From: Acidimicrobiia bacterium
GTDB taxonomy: Bacteria; Actinomycetota; Acidimicrobiia; Acidimicrobiales; Poriferisodalaceae
DNA: 64,000 nt
Direction: 5' to 3'
NCBI GenBank assembly: GCA_022820925.1
Contig: JAJEEO010000012.1
Location: 310,001-374,000 of the forward strand
The notes beneath the pieces were generated by a model that was not told the DNA's origin, did not search any database, and saw nothing but the letters and a program-made list of their open reading frames with translations. A program made the translations under genes and the position numbers. This document shows, in pieces, positions 18,941-27,758 of this stretch (its first letter is position 1; each line of letters begins with the position of its first letter).

Positions 18941-19390
18941 GTGCAGATCATGTCCGCCTTGTTCATCGAGCACTTCGACATGCGCCAGGCTGCCGGCGGC
19001 GCAGCGCGCATCGATCTCGGCGGCGTGCACTTCTCGATGGCTGCCCCTGGGCCCTTTCCGGTGACGATCACCCCGCACATGATCGTGCTCGTGCGCTGCC
19101 CCGGATCCCACACTGGCCTCGCGGCGCTCGAAGTGCGATTCATGCGGGGCGATGAGCAGGTGGCCCGCAACGTGCAGCCCCTCAGCGTGGAGCCCGGCAA
19201 GTTCGGCTACAACCTCGTCCAAGCCGAGCTCACCTTCGAGGAGCCGTCGACTATCGAGGCCCATTGCCGTGTCGACCAGGGCGAGGCCATCGTCATTCCC
19301 TTGACGATGACCCCGCCGGCCGACGACAGCCCGCCGGAGGCCCCTGCCACTGGCGGCTGGACCGGCACACCAGCCGAGCAATCCGGCTAG
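18941..19390 (+). CDS. Conserved hypothetical protein, probable beta-sandwich
   Basis: A 149-residue soluble protein that I cannot assign with confidence. The body (residues 1-125) is rich in alternating hydrophobic strands (FPVTITPHMIVLVRCP, ALEVRFMRGDEQVARNV, EAIVIPLTMTP), which suggests a small beta-sandwich like those of DUF6941-type proteins. The tail is Pro/Ala/Gly-rich. It has its own leaderless promoter and lies 15 bases before the FIST gene in the same direction, so the two are probably co-transcribed. Confidence 0.75.
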   Translation: MQIMSALFIEHFDMRQAAGGAARIDLGGVHFSMAAPGPFPVTITPHMIVLVRCPGSHTGLAALEVRFMRGDEQVARNVQPLSVEPGKFGYNLVQAELTFEEPSTIEAHCRVDQGEAIVIPLTMTPPADDSPPEAPATGGWTGTPAEQSG

Positions 19391-19405
19391 GCGAATCGAC
19401 CAGCG

Positions 19406-20590
19406 ATGCCGTTCACCGTCGGGCTGTCCCAGCACACCGATCCCGGCGTGGCCACCGGCGAGCTCGTGGGCCACGTGCTCGAGTCACTCGGCGCCCAGCC
19501 TGACGTGGCCCTTCTGTTCACGTCGGGTGACCACATGAATCACACCGAGGAGATTGCCGCGACGGTCGTCGAGCTGCTCGCTCCCGCTGCGTTCGTCGGC
19601 ACGACGGCCGTCTCGGTGGCTGCCGGCGAACGCGAGATCGAGGAACAGACCGCCGCGGTGCTGTGGGTGGGAAGCCTCGGTTCGGGAACCGCGAGGCGGG
19701 CACGCGCAGTCCAGCTCTCCGGCGTGCCGGATCCGGCAGCCGACGATGGGGCGCTTGCTGCAGCGATCGACGAGGTCGGCGTCTCCGGTGATCCGTCGAT
19801 GATCCTGCTGGCAGACCCGTACTCCTATCCCGTCGATGCGGCGCTGTCGCATTGGGCCGAGCAGTGGCCGCAGGTCGGCGTGTTGGGCGGCCTGGCGTCG
19901 GGGGCACCGATGCCGGACGGCAATCGCATTGTGGTGGACGGCGGCGTGCATCGCTCGGGCGCTGCGGCGCTGATCGTGGGCGGCAGCGCGACGGTGACGC
20001 ACCTGGTGTCCCAGGGCTGCCGGCCGATCGGCCAGCCCTACATCATCACCGAGGCCGAAGGGAACGTCGTGCGCTCGCTCGGCGGGCTCCCGCCGTTCGA
20101 ACGGCTGCAGCAGATGTTCGCCAAGCTCGACCCGGCCGACCAGCGGCTGATCCAACGGGGACTGCACGTCGGCCGTGTCACCGATGAGGCCAAGGTCTCC
20201 TTCGATCGAGGCGATTTCCTGATCCGCGGCGTGCTCGGCGCCGACCGCGAGAGCGGCGCCATCGCCATCGGCGACGAGGCACCGATCGGCGCGACCGTGC
20301 AATTCCACGTGCGTGACGCCGACACGGCCGATGAGGACTTGCGAGAGGCACTCGGCAAATCGCCACCGGCCGCCCGGGCAGCCGCAGGCGCGCTGCTGTT
20401 CACCTGCAACGGGAGGGGCACCCATCTGTTCGAGACCCCCCACCACGACGCCTCGGTCCTCGCCGAGCACGTCGGGGCGCAGGTGGGCGGCATGTTCTGC
20501 GCCGGCGAGATCGGTCCCGTCGGAGCACGCTCGTACGTCCACGGATTCACCGCATCAATGGCGCTGTTCACCGACGGCGGCGAGCAATGA
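19406..20590 (+). CDS. FIST domain-containing protein
   Basis: A 394-residue protein made of an N-terminal FIST domain (to about residue 180) and a C-terminal FIST_C domain (to about 390). FIST domains are predicted ligand-binding sensors, often for amino acids, and frequently precede signalling domains; here no output domain is present. Features are VALLFTSGDHM, GVLGGLASGAPM, RPIGQPYIITEAEGNVVRSLGG, LLFTCNGRGTHLF and GGMFCAGEIGPVGARSYVHGFTAS. It lies between the hypothetical gene and transketolase, with 13 bases to the latter. Its role in this metabolic operon is unknown. Confidence 0.88.
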   Translation: MPFTVGLSQHTDPGVATGELVGHVLESLGAQPDVALLFTSGDHMNHTEEIAATVVELLAPAAFVGTTAVSVAAGEREIEEQTAAVLWVGSLGSGTARRARAVQLSGVPDPAADDGALAAAIDEVGVSGDPSMILLADPYSYPVDAALSHWAEQWPQVGVLGGLASGAPMPDGNRIVVDGGVHRSGAAALIVGGSATVTHLVSQGCRPIGQPYIITEAEGNVVRSLGGLPPFERLQQMFAKLDPADQRLIQRGLHVGRVTDEAKVSFDRGDFLIRGVLGADRESGAIAIGDEAPIGATVQFHVRDADTADEDLREALGKSPPAARAAAGALLFTCNGRGTHLFETPHHDASVLAEHVGAQVGGMFCAGEIGPVGARSYVHGFTASMALFTDGGEQ

Positions 20591-20603
20591 TGAGCCGAGC
20601 GTC

Positions 20604-22568
20604 ATGAGCACGAGCGCCGCGAACACAGCACTCGAAGCCCGGCAGATCAACACCATCCGGGCGCTGGCGATGGACGCCGTGATGCGGGCCAACAGCGGCC
20701 ACACCGGCACGGCGATGGCGTTGGCTCCGGCGGCACACGTGCTGTTCAGCCGCATCATGCGCTACGACGCAGGTGCGCCCGATTGGCCGGACCGCGACCG
20801 CTTCATCCTGTCCGCGGGCCACGCCTCGATGCTCGTCTACGCCATGACGCACCTGCTGGGCTATGGCGTCACGCTCGACGACATCCGCGACTTCCGCCAG
20901 CTCGGCTCGATCACTCCCGGCCATCTCGAACGGGGTCTCACCCCCGGCGTCGAAGTCACCACCGGACCGCTCGGTCAGGGGTTCGCCAACGCTGTCGGCA
21001 TGGCGCTGGCCGAACGCGGACTGCGAGCCCGGCTGGGCGCGGACCTCGTGGACCACCGCACGTTCGTCATCGTCAGCGACGGCGATCTGATGGAAGGCAT
21101 CAGCCACGAGGCGGCGTCACTGGCAGGCCATCAGCAGCTCGGCCGCCTCATCGCGGTCTACGACGACAACCGCATCACCATCGACGGCAGCACCGATCTG
21201 GCGCTCAGCGATGATGCCGCCCGGCGTTTCGAGGCCTACGGCTGGCATGTCGCCGACCTCGGGGAGGCGGCGGAGGATCTCGACGCGATCGAGCGGGCGC
21301 TGCGCTCCGCGATGCTCATCGACGACCGGCCGTCGATGGTCATCATCCGCACCCACATCGGTTATCCGATGCCCACCGCCATCGACACCTCGGCGGCTCA
21401 CGGTGCCATCACGGATGCTGAAGAGATCGCGGCGACCAAGCGAGCCATGGACATCGATCCCAGCGCCGAGTTCGTCGTCGACGACGACGTAGCACAGGCC
21501 TACGCCGCCGCCGGTGCGCGGGGCAGCGTCGAGCGTCTCGAATGGGAAACCCGCATCGCCGCGAGCGGCCACGATCCCGGCTGGCTGGATGCGCTGTGGT
21601 CCGCCCGGTCCACCAACGGCGACCCGGGTGCTGGCCCGATTTTCGAAGCCGGCACCCAGATGGCGACCCGCGTTGCCGCGAACCGTGTCTTGGACGCGTC
21701 GCTGGACACCGTGCCCGCCCTCATCTGCGGCGGTGCCGACCTGACCGGCAACACCGGCACCAACATCGCGGCCGAGGTGCTGTCGGCCGACAATCCGGGC
21801 GGCCGCAAGCTCTTCTACGGCGTGCGGGAGCACGCGATGGGCGCGGTGGCCAACGGCATGGCTTTGCACGGCGGGGCGCTTCCGGTGGTCGGCACGTTCT
21901 TGGTGTTCAGCGACTACATGCGGCCTGCGGTGCGTCTGGCTGCGCTGAGTGGGGCCAAGACCGTGTTCGTGTGGACGCACGACTCCATCGGCGTGGGCGA
22001 GGACGGGCCCACCCACCAGCCGATCGAGCACCTCGCATCGCTGCGCGCGATACCGGGTCTGAGCGTGATCCGCCCTGCCGATGCCAACGAGACCGCACAG
22101 GCATGGCAGATCGCGGTCGACCGTGAGGGTCCCACGGCGCTCGTGCTGACCCGCCAGAACGTCCCGGTGCTCGACGGCACCGAGCGCGCTGGCCAAGTGG
22201 AACGCGGCGCCTATGTGCTCATCGACACGCCCGCTCCCGCAGTGATTCTGGCCGGCACAGGCAGCGAAGTGCAGTGCTGTACCGAAGCAGCGGCCCTGCT
22301 CGCAGCCGACGGCATCGCGAGCACGGTCGTTTCCATGCCGAGCTGGGATCTCTTCGAGCGCCAAGACGCGCAGTACCGGTCCATGGTGTTCCCCGCGGAA
22401 GTGCCAGTGCTCGGCGTCGAGGCCGCCGCGGCGTTCGGCTGGGACCGCTATGCCGACGCCACGGTCTCGATGAACCGCTTCGGCGCCAGCGCACCCGGCA
22501 GCGACCTGATGACCCACTTCGGCTTTACGGCCCCCAGCATCGCCGATGCAGCACGCAAGCTGCTCTAG
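20604..22568 (+). CDS. tkt: Transketolase
   Basis: A 654-residue thiamine-diphosphate enzyme that moves two-carbon units between pentose-phosphate sugars. The N-terminal part has ANSGHTGTAMALAPAAHVLF, SAGHASMLVYAMTHLLGY and GPLGQGFANAVGMALAERGL. The cofactor motif is VSDGDLMEGISHEAASLAGH ending in YDDNRITIDG. The pyrimidine-domain segment is KTVFVWTHDSIGVGEDGPTHQPIEHL. ATG 20604 gives the usual start; upstream in-frame codons lie in the FIST gene. Transaldolase follows 36 bases later, forming a non-oxidative pentose phosphate unit. Confidence 0.95.
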   Translation: MSTSAANTALEARQINTIRALAMDAVMRANSGHTGTAMALAPAAHVLFSRIMRYDAGAPDWPDRDRFILSAGHASMLVYAMTHLLGYGVTLDDIRDFRQLGSITPGHLERGLTPGVEVTTGPLGQGFANAVGMALAERGLRARLGADLVDHRTFVIVSDGDLMEGISHEAASLAGHQQLGRLIAVYDDNRITIDGSTDLALSDDAARRFEAYGWHVADLGEAAEDLDAIERALRSAMLIDDRPSMVIIRTHIGYPMPTAIDTSAAHGAITDAEEIAATKRAMDIDPSAEFVVDDDVAQAYAAAGARGSVERLEWETRIAASGHDPGWLDALWSARSTNGDPGAGPIFEAGTQMATRVAANRVLDASLDTVPALICGGADLTGNTGTNIAAEVLSADNPGGRKLFYGVREHAMGAVANGMALHGGALPVVGTFLVFSDYMRPAVRLAALSGAKTVFVWTHDSIGVGEDGPTHQPIEHLASLRAIPGLSVIRPADANETAQAWQIAVDREGPTALVLTRQNVPVLDGTERAGQVERGAYVLIDTPAPAVILAGTGSEVQCCTEAAALLAADGIASTVVSMPSWDLFERQDAQYRSMVFPAEVPVLGVEAAAAFGWDRYADATVSMNRFGASAPGSDLMTHFGFTAPSIADAARKLL

Positions 22569-22604
22569 AAAGAGACTGCGAAACGTCATCTTGAAGGGAC
22601 GGCC

Positions 22605-23738
22605 ATGAGCGACGGCGTTGCTGGCAGTACAACGAATGGAAAGCTCACCTCGCTGTTCTCCGAGTGCGGCCAGAGTCCATGGCTCGATAATCTGCGCCGC
22701 GGTTGGATCACCGGCGGAGAGCTGGAAACCTGGGTGGAGCGCGGCATCCGCGGTCTCACCTCGAACCCGTCGATCTTCCAGAAAGCCATCGAGTCATCTG
22801 CTGACTACGACGAACAGTTCGGCGACCTGGTGCGCGGCGGCACACCGGTCGACGACGCGTATTGGCAGCTTGTGACGAGCGACATCTGCGGGGCGCTGGC
22901 CGCGCTCGAACCGGTGCACGCGGCCTCCGGCGGTACCGACGGATTCGTATCGGTCGAAGTCGACCCGTCGCTGGCGCATGACACAGAGGCCACCATCAGC
23001 GAGGCCCGGGGCCTGCACCTCGGCATTGCACGCCCGAACCTGATGGTGAAGATCCCCGGCACGGTCGAGGGTCTGCCCGCCATCCGCCAGATGATCTCCG
23101 AGGGTCACAGCATCAATGTGACGCTGATCTTCTCGGTGGCTCGATACGTGCAGGTGGCCGAGGCATACCTTTGCGGACTCGAGGACAGGGCCGACGCCGG
23201 TGTGGCTGACCTGTCGGACATCGCGAGCGTGGCCTCGTTTTTTGTGAGCCGCACCGATACCGAGGTGGATCGTCGCCTCGACGCCGTTGGCTCGGCCAGC
23301 GCTCTCGGGTTGCGCGGCCGGACGGCGGTGGCCCAGGCACAGGCCGCCTATGGCCGTTTCGAGGAGATCTTCGGCGGCCCGCGCTGGGACCGGCTCGCTG
23401 CGCTCGGCGCGCAGATGCAGCGCCCGCTGTGGGCATCGACGAGCACGAAGAATCCCGCATATCCCGACACGCTGTACGTCGACGAGCTCATCGGGCCGCA
23501 CACGGTGAACACCATGCCCGACGTCACGCTCGATGCCTTCTGCGACCACGGCAAGCTGCGTCGCACGATCGATGCCGACCAGTCTGCTGCCCGCTATGTG
23601 CTGGATGCGGTGACGGCGCACGACATCGACCTGGACGATGTCGCTGACGTCCTGGAGGCGCAGGGCGTCGCAGCGTTCACCAAGAGCTTCGACGAGCTGC
23701 TGGTGTCTCTGCAGACGAAAGCTGACTCGCTCGCCTGA
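22605..23738 (+). CDS. tal: Transaldolase
   Basis: A 377-residue TIM-barrel enzyme of the long actinobacterial type, which transfers dihydroxyacetone units between sugar phosphates through a lysine Schiff base. Features are GIRGLTSNPSIFQKAI near residue 50, FVSVEVDPSLAHDTEATI near 105, the lysine of NLMVKIPGT near 150, GHSINVTLIFSVARYVQVAEAY near 170 and LWASTSTKNPAYPDTLYVDELIGPHTVNTMP near 280. GAAGGGA lies six bases before the ATG. It follows transketolase. The end of the gene contains one copy of the putative HxlR half-site. Confidence 0.95.
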   Translation: MSDGVAGSTTNGKLTSLFSECGQSPWLDNLRRGWITGGELETWVERGIRGLTSNPSIFQKAIESSADYDEQFGDLVRGGTPVDDAYWQLVTSDICGALAALEPVHAASGGTDGFVSVEVDPSLAHDTEATISEARGLHLGIARPNLMVKIPGTVEGLPAIRQMISEGHSINVTLIFSVARYVQVAEAYLCGLEDRADAGVADLSDIASVASFFVSRTDTEVDRRLDAVGSASALGLRGRTAVAQAQAAYGRFEEIFGGPRWDRLAALGAQMQRPLWASTSTKNPAYPDTLYVDELIGPHTVNTMPDVTLDAFCDHGKLRRTIDADQSAARYVLDAVTAHDIDLDDVADVLEAQGVAAFTKSFDELLVSLQTKADSLA

Positions 23739-23758
23739 CCGGCTCGCCAAGCTGACTC
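23720..23758. promoter_or_regulatory. Two extra AGCTGACTC half-sites upstream of the HxlR promoter
   Basis: AGCTGACTC occurs at 23720-23728, inside the end of tal, and again at 23750-23758. Both match eight of nine bases of the operator arm AACTGACTC at 23812-23820. They are 30 bases apart, close to three helical turns. Confidence 0.45.
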
Positions 23759-23793
23759 CCGCGCTTGACGGGTTCGCCCGCGCCTCACCGGTC

Positions 23794-23820
23794 GAGTCAG
23801 TTGCAAACCGAAACTGACTC
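23794..23820. promoter_or_regulatory. HxlR operator candidate: perfect 9-bp inverted repeat over the promoter
   Basis: GAGTCAGTT and AACTGACTC flank a nine-base spacer. The repeat overlaps the -35 box (TTGCAA, 23801-23806) and ends three bases before the -10 box at 23824-23829, with a 17-base spacer between the two boxes. HxlR dimers bind palindromes of this type, so autorepression is likely. Confidence 0.7.
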
Positions 23821-23823
23821 CCC

Positions 23824-23829
23824 TAGGGT
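23824..23829 (+). promoter_or_regulatory. Leaderless -10 box for the HxlR-fbiC operon (TAGGGT)
   Basis: TAGGGT followed by eight bases and GTG 23838. A TTGCAA -35 box lies 17 bases upstream. Confidence 0.65.
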
Positions 23830-23837
23830 GCGCGGCC

Positions 23838-24374
23838 GTGACCGTGTTGGATGAGCAATCGGATGAGCGCCAGCCCGCCTGTTCCATACAGTCGACGCTC
23901 GACATCGTGGGCGACCGCTGGACGCTGCTCATCCTTCGCGACCTGTTCCGCGGCGTGCGCCGGTTCAGCGCCATGCAGCACGACCTGGGCATAGCTCGCA
24001 ACATGCTGGCCGACCGGCTGAGCCGCCTCACCGATGCCGGCGTGGTGGCCAAGGTTCCCTACCAGCACCGGCCGGTCCGCTACGACTACGTCTTGACCCC
24101 CAAAGGCCTCGACCTGTCGAACAGCCTGCTCGCGCTGATGGCGTGGGGCGACCGCTGGTGCCACGACGGCGACGCACCGACCGTCCTGGTGCATGCCGAC
24201 TGCGGCACGCCGCTGGAGATCGCCACGCGTTGTCCCGCCTGCGACGAGCCCGTCAGCCCCACACGCATCCGCAGCCTCGCGGGCCACAGCGACACGTCAC
24301 CCGGTCGCGAGCTGGTCGCTGCCGGGGCGTCCCGAGCCTTCCAACAGCACCCCACGAACGGAGGGGCCCTGTGA
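23838..24374 (+). CDS. HxlR family winged-helix regulator coupled to fbiC
   Basis: A 178-residue DNA-binding protein. The HxlR core occupies residues 15-115: CSIQSTLDIVGDRWTLLILRDLF, the recognition region RNMLADRLSRLTDAGVVAKVPY, and LTPKGLDLSNSLLALMAWGDRW. Cys15 sits where redox-sensing members (HypR, QorR) carry their sensing cysteine. A C-terminal extension has Cys122, Cys132 and Cys135 (CPAC), which could bind a metal or form disulfides. Its own promoter carries a perfect operator-like palindrome. The stop codon overlaps the fbiC GTG by four bases, so it probably controls F420 synthesis and itself. The inducer is unknown. Confidence 0.9.
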   Translation: MTVLDEQSDERQPACSIQSTLDIVGDRWTLLILRDLFRGVRRFSAMQHDLGIARNMLADRLSRLTDAGVVAKVPYQHRPVRYDYVLTPKGLDLSNSLLALMAWGDRWCHDGDAPTVLVHADCGTPLEIATRCPACDEPVSPTRIRSLAGHSDTSPGRELVAAGASRAFQQHPTNGGAL

Positions 24375-26893
24375 CCGTCATCGAACCATCGCACACCGTC
24401 GACGACCCAGCAGCCGACGGCGCGTCCGCCAACGGCATCGCCGTGGCGCCGCAGCCCACGGCCGGATCGCTGGCACTCGCCGCCCTGCCGCTGGCCGAGC
24501 TGGCAGAGCGCGCTGCCGAGGTGCGCGACGGGTCGTTCGGCACACGCGTCACCTACAGCCCGAAGGTGTTCATCCCGCTGACGATGCTGTGCCGCGACAA
24601 GTGCGGCTACTGCACGTTCGCCCAGCCCCCGGCCCGGCTCGACTCGCCGTATCTCACGCCCGAACAGGTGCTGGAGATCGCCACGAGCGGTGCCCGGGCC
24701 GGCTGTCATGAGGCGCTGTTCACGCTCGGCGAGCGGCCCGAGCTGCGTTACCCCGCGGCAACCGAGTGGTTGCGCACACACGGCTGGGACTCCACTGTCC
24801 ACTACCTGGTCGAGATGTGCCGGCTGGTGCGTGACGAGACCGGTCTGCTCCCCCACGCCAATCCCGGTGCCATGACGGCCCAGGAGCTGGCATCGCTGCG
24901 GGAGGTCTCGCCGAGCCAGGGGATGATGATCGAGTCGCTGAACCCGCACCTCGACTGCCACCGGGGCTCCCCCGACAAGGAGCCGGCCCGGCGCCTGGCG
25001 ACCCTCGAGGCTGCGGGCGAGCTGGCGATCCCCTACACCACGGGCATCCTCGTCGGCATCGGCGAGTCGCTGGCGGATCGACTGGCAGCGCTGGAGGCCA
25101 TCGCGGCGAGCCATGCCCGCTGGGGCCACATCCAGGAAGTGATCGTCCAGAACTTCCTGCCGAAGGCGGGCACGGCCATGCACAACATGCCCGCCTGCCC
25201 GCCCGACGAGTACGCGCAGGCCATCGCGCTGGCACGCCTGATCCTGCCTGCCGACATCCACCTGCAGGCACCTCCGAACCTCTCGGACGACTTCGGCGGT
25301 CTGCTGGATTGCGGCATCGACGACTGGGGCGGCGTCTCGCCGGTCACGGCCGATCATGTGAATCCCGAGCGCCCGTGGCCGGCACTGGATCGCCTGCGGG
25401 AAGTCACCGAAGCACGGGAATTCACGCTGGCCCCGCGGCTGACGATCTACCCCGAGTTCGCACTCGATCCGCAACGCTGGCTGGCCGAGACCAACCGGTT
25501 CCCGGTCATGGACCGTTCCGACGCCGAGGGCCTCGGCCGTGACGACCCCGGCAGCCAGATGCCCGAACGGACGATGGAGAATCTCGACGCCGGCTCTGGC
25601 GCAGACGTGCTGGTCGCGGACGAGAACTCCACCCAGTGGTACTCCGGCGGCGCCGGTCACCTGCCCACGAACATCATGGACGGCCCCTCGCATGCCCGCG
25701 GGGCCGTGCGCGAGGTACTCGACGGGGTGATGGCCGGTCAGCAGGTCGGGCACGACGAGATCGTGACGCTGTTTGGGGCTCGCGGACCCGAGGTGGTGGC
25801 CGTCGGCGAAGTGGCCGACGAGCTGCGCCGCGAAGCCGTCGGCGACATCGTGACCTGGGTGCACAACCGCAACATCAACTACACAAACGTTTGCACGTTC
25901 AAGTGCAAGTTCTGCGGCTTCTCCAAGGGGCCCCTGTCGCTGAACCTGCGGGGCACGCCCTACATGCTCACGCTGGCCGACATCCAGGAGCGGGTGATCG
26001 AGGCAGCCGAGCTGGGCGCCACCGAGGTGACGCTGCAGGGCGGCATCCACCCCAGCTTCGACGGCGACTACTACATCGATGTCTGCCGGGCCATCCATGA
26101 CGTCGTACCCGACATGCACCTGCACGGCTTCACTGCCTTGGAGGTCATCGAGGGGGCCAAGCGGCTCGGCGAGTCACTCGTCGACTACCTCATGCGGCTG
26201 AAGGAAGCTGGGCTGAAGTCGCTGCCGGGCACTGCGGCAGAGATCCTCGACGATTCGGTGCGGGCGGTGCTGTGCCCAGACAAGATCAACACTGCCGAGT
26301 GGCTCGAATGCCACGAGGCGGCTCATGCCGTGGGCCTGCACTCGAACATCACGATCATGTTCGGATCGATCGAGCATCCTGAGAGCTGGGCCAACCACAT
26401 TGTTGCCACCCGGGAGCTGCAGAAGCGCACGGGCGGGTTCACCGAGTGGGTCCCGCTTCCGTTCGTGCACATGGCCAGCCCGATCTACTTGCGCAAGGGC
26501 GCCCGGCGGGGACCGACCTTCCGGGAGACGCTGCTGATGCATGCCGTGCCGCGGATCGCCTATCGCGGCCTCATCGAGAACATCCAGGTGTCGTGGGTGA
26601 AGATCGGGCCGCCGGGAGCCCAGCAGATCCTGCGGGCGGGTGCCAATGACATGGGCGGCACGCTCATGGATGAGAACATCTCGCGCGCTGCGGGCGCCCA
26701 GCACGGCCAAGGTCTCACCGAGCAGGACTTCCGCGACATCGCAGAACCCCTCGGGCGTCGCACCCGCCAGCGTCTCACCGGTTACGAGAACGCCGACGGC
26801 GCGCCCGAGGTTCGCAGCCGGATCCTGCGCCCCTCCGACAACGCCACCGACCGCAAGCTCATCCCGCTCGAATCGCTCGGCAGTCGCGTCTAG
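24371..26893 (+). CDS. fbiC: FbiC: 7,8-didemethyl-8-hydroxy-5-deazariboflavin (F0) synthase, CofG-CofH fusion
   Basis: An 840-residue protein with two radical-SAM modules that make the deazaflavin chromophore F0 of coenzyme F420 from tyrosine and a riboflavin-pathway intermediate. The CofG half has its iron-sulfur cysteines at 74, 78 and 81 (CRDKCGYC); the CofH half has them at 508, 512 and 515 (CTFKCKFC) after WVHNRNINYTNV. Other visible motifs are SPSQGMMIESLNP, LQGGIHPSFDGDYY and TEWVPLPFVHMASPIY. GTG 24371 is used because it overlaps the regulator's stop as GTGA. The stop codon lies in a 33-base tandem repeat. ribH, also of the riboflavin pathway, is at the left edge of the window. Confidence 0.97.
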   Translation: MTVIEPSHTVDDPAADGASANGIAVAPQPTAGSLALAALPLAELAERAAEVRDGSFGTRVTYSPKVFIPLTMLCRDKCGYCTFAQPPARLDSPYLTPEQVLEIATSGARAGCHEALFTLGERPELRYPAATEWLRTHGWDSTVHYLVEMCRLVRDETGLLPHANPGAMTAQELASLREVSPSQGMMIESLNPHLDCHRGSPDKEPARRLATLEAAGELAIPYTTGILVGIGESLADRLAALEAIAASHARWGHIQEVIVQNFLPKAGTAMHNMPACPPDEYAQAIALARLILPADIHLQAPPNLSDDFGGLLDCGIDDWGGVSPVTADHVNPERPWPALDRLREVTEAREFTLAPRLTIYPEFALDPQRWLAETNRFPVMDRSDAEGLGRDDPGSQMPERTMENLDAGSGADVLVADENSTQWYSGGAGHLPTNIMDGPSHARGAVREVLDGVMAGQQVGHDEIVTLFGARGPEVVAVGEVADELRREAVGDIVTWVHNRNINYTNVCTFKCKFCGFSKGPLSLNLRGTPYMLTLADIQERVIEAAELGATEVTLQGGIHPSFDGDYYIDVCRAIHDVVPDMHLHGFTALEVIEGAKRLGESLVDYLMRLKEAGLKSLPGTAAEILDDSVRAVLCPDKINTAEWLECHEAAHAVGLHSNITIMFGSIEHPESWANHIVATRELQKRTGGFTEWVPLPFVHMASPIYLRKGARRGPTFRETLLMHAVPRIAYRGLIENIQVSWVKIGPPGAQQILRAGANDMGGTLMDENISRAAGAQHGQGLTEQDFRDIAEPLGRRTRQRLTGYENADGAPEVRSRILRPSDNATDRKLIPLESLGSRV

Positions 26894-26950
26894 CGACTGC
26901 GCAGACAGCACAGCAGCCGCGTCTAGCGACTGCGCAAACAGCACAGCAGC
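26885..26950 (+). repeat. Two tandem 33-base repeats across the fbiC stop codon
   Basis: Units 26885-26917 and 26918-26950 differ at one base; a decayed partial third unit follows to about 26968. Each unit begins CGCGTCTAG, so the fbiC stop TAG and the last codons before it are duplicated in frame. Unit 1 can form a small imperfect hairpin (GTCT with AGAC). Confidence 0.8.
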
Positions 26951-26995
26951 CGCGTTCACCGATTGTGCCGCGGATGCGGCGGAATGGGTGAGGCG

Positions 26996-27001
26996 TACGC
27001 T
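26996..27001 (+). promoter_or_regulatory. -10 box for the thioredoxin-like gene (TACGCT)
   Basis: TACGCT followed by ten bases and ATG 27012; near-leaderless. Confidence 0.5.
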
Positions 27002-27011
27002 GCGCTGTGGG

Positions 27012-27743
27012 ATGAAGTCCTCCTACGCGCGCTACGGGGCACTCGTCATCGTGCTGGCCGGCATCGCCGTCATCGTCTGGACCGCGGTCGCCGATCCCGA
27101 CACCACGCCGACAGTCCTCGAGGCCGCCGATTCGCCCAGCACGCAGCCAGCGCCCGCAGCTGCGAGCGACACCGACGACGCCACGCAGGCAGGCGCCGAC
27201 AGCGCAGCCGCGCCGTCACCTCCCACGACATCGCCAGCGGCCACGGCCACAACCGAGCCGCCCGAGCCGATCCCCGTGCTGGGGACTGCGTTCACGCTGA
27301 GCAGACTCGACGGATGGCTCAATACCGATGCCACGTCGCTCGAGGAGATTCGCGAGCAGAACACCCTGACGGTGGTGCAGTTCTGGACCTTCGGCTGCCG
27401 CAACTGCAAGAAGACGCTCGACGCGCTGGGCCAGCTTCATGCCGATTTCCGCAATCGCGGCGTCGAGGTCGTGGGGGTCCACTCCCCCGAGTTCGCGTAC
27501 GAGGCCGACGTGGACAACATCATCGAGGCCGCTGCTGAACTCAGCGTGGTCTGGCCGATCGCACTCGACACCACCAAGTACAACTTTCACGTCTGGCAGG
27601 AAGGCCCGACCGGCTACTGGCCCCGCGTCTACATCATCGACAGCGAGAACCAGATCCGCTTCGACCGCCGCGGCGACGGCGCGCACACCTACCGCGAGCT
27701 CTACGCGACCGTCGAGCGTCTCCTCGCCCAAGAGAGCGCATAG
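27012..27743 (+). CDS. Membrane-anchored thioredoxin-like (TlpA/ResA type) protein
   Basis: A 243-residue protein: one N-terminal membrane helix (residues 8-27), then an Ala/Pro/Thr linker to about residue 90, then an extracytoplasmic thioredoxin fold. The active site is Cys129-Arg-Asn-Cys132 in VVQFWTFGCRNCKKTLDALG, with the cis-proline region in GYWPRVYIID. Such proteins reduce or transfer disulfides in exported proteins or serve cytochrome c maturation. The following gene, 15 bases on, encodes a CcdA-like membrane protein that could supply electrons from the cytoplasm. Confidence 0.88.
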   Translation: MKSSYARYGALVIVLAGIAVIVWTAVADPDTTPTVLEAADSPSTQPAPAAASDTDDATQAGADSAAAPSPPTTSPAATATTEPPEPIPVLGTAFTLSRLDGWLNTDATSLEEIREQNTLTVVQFWTFGCRNCKKTLDALGQLHADFRNRGVEVVGVHSPEFAYEADVDNIIEAAAELSVVWPIALDTTKYNFHVWQEGPTGYWPRVYIIDSENQIRFDRRGDGAHTYRELYATVERLLAQESA

Positions 27744-27758
27744 GCAGGCCGTCCCGCC

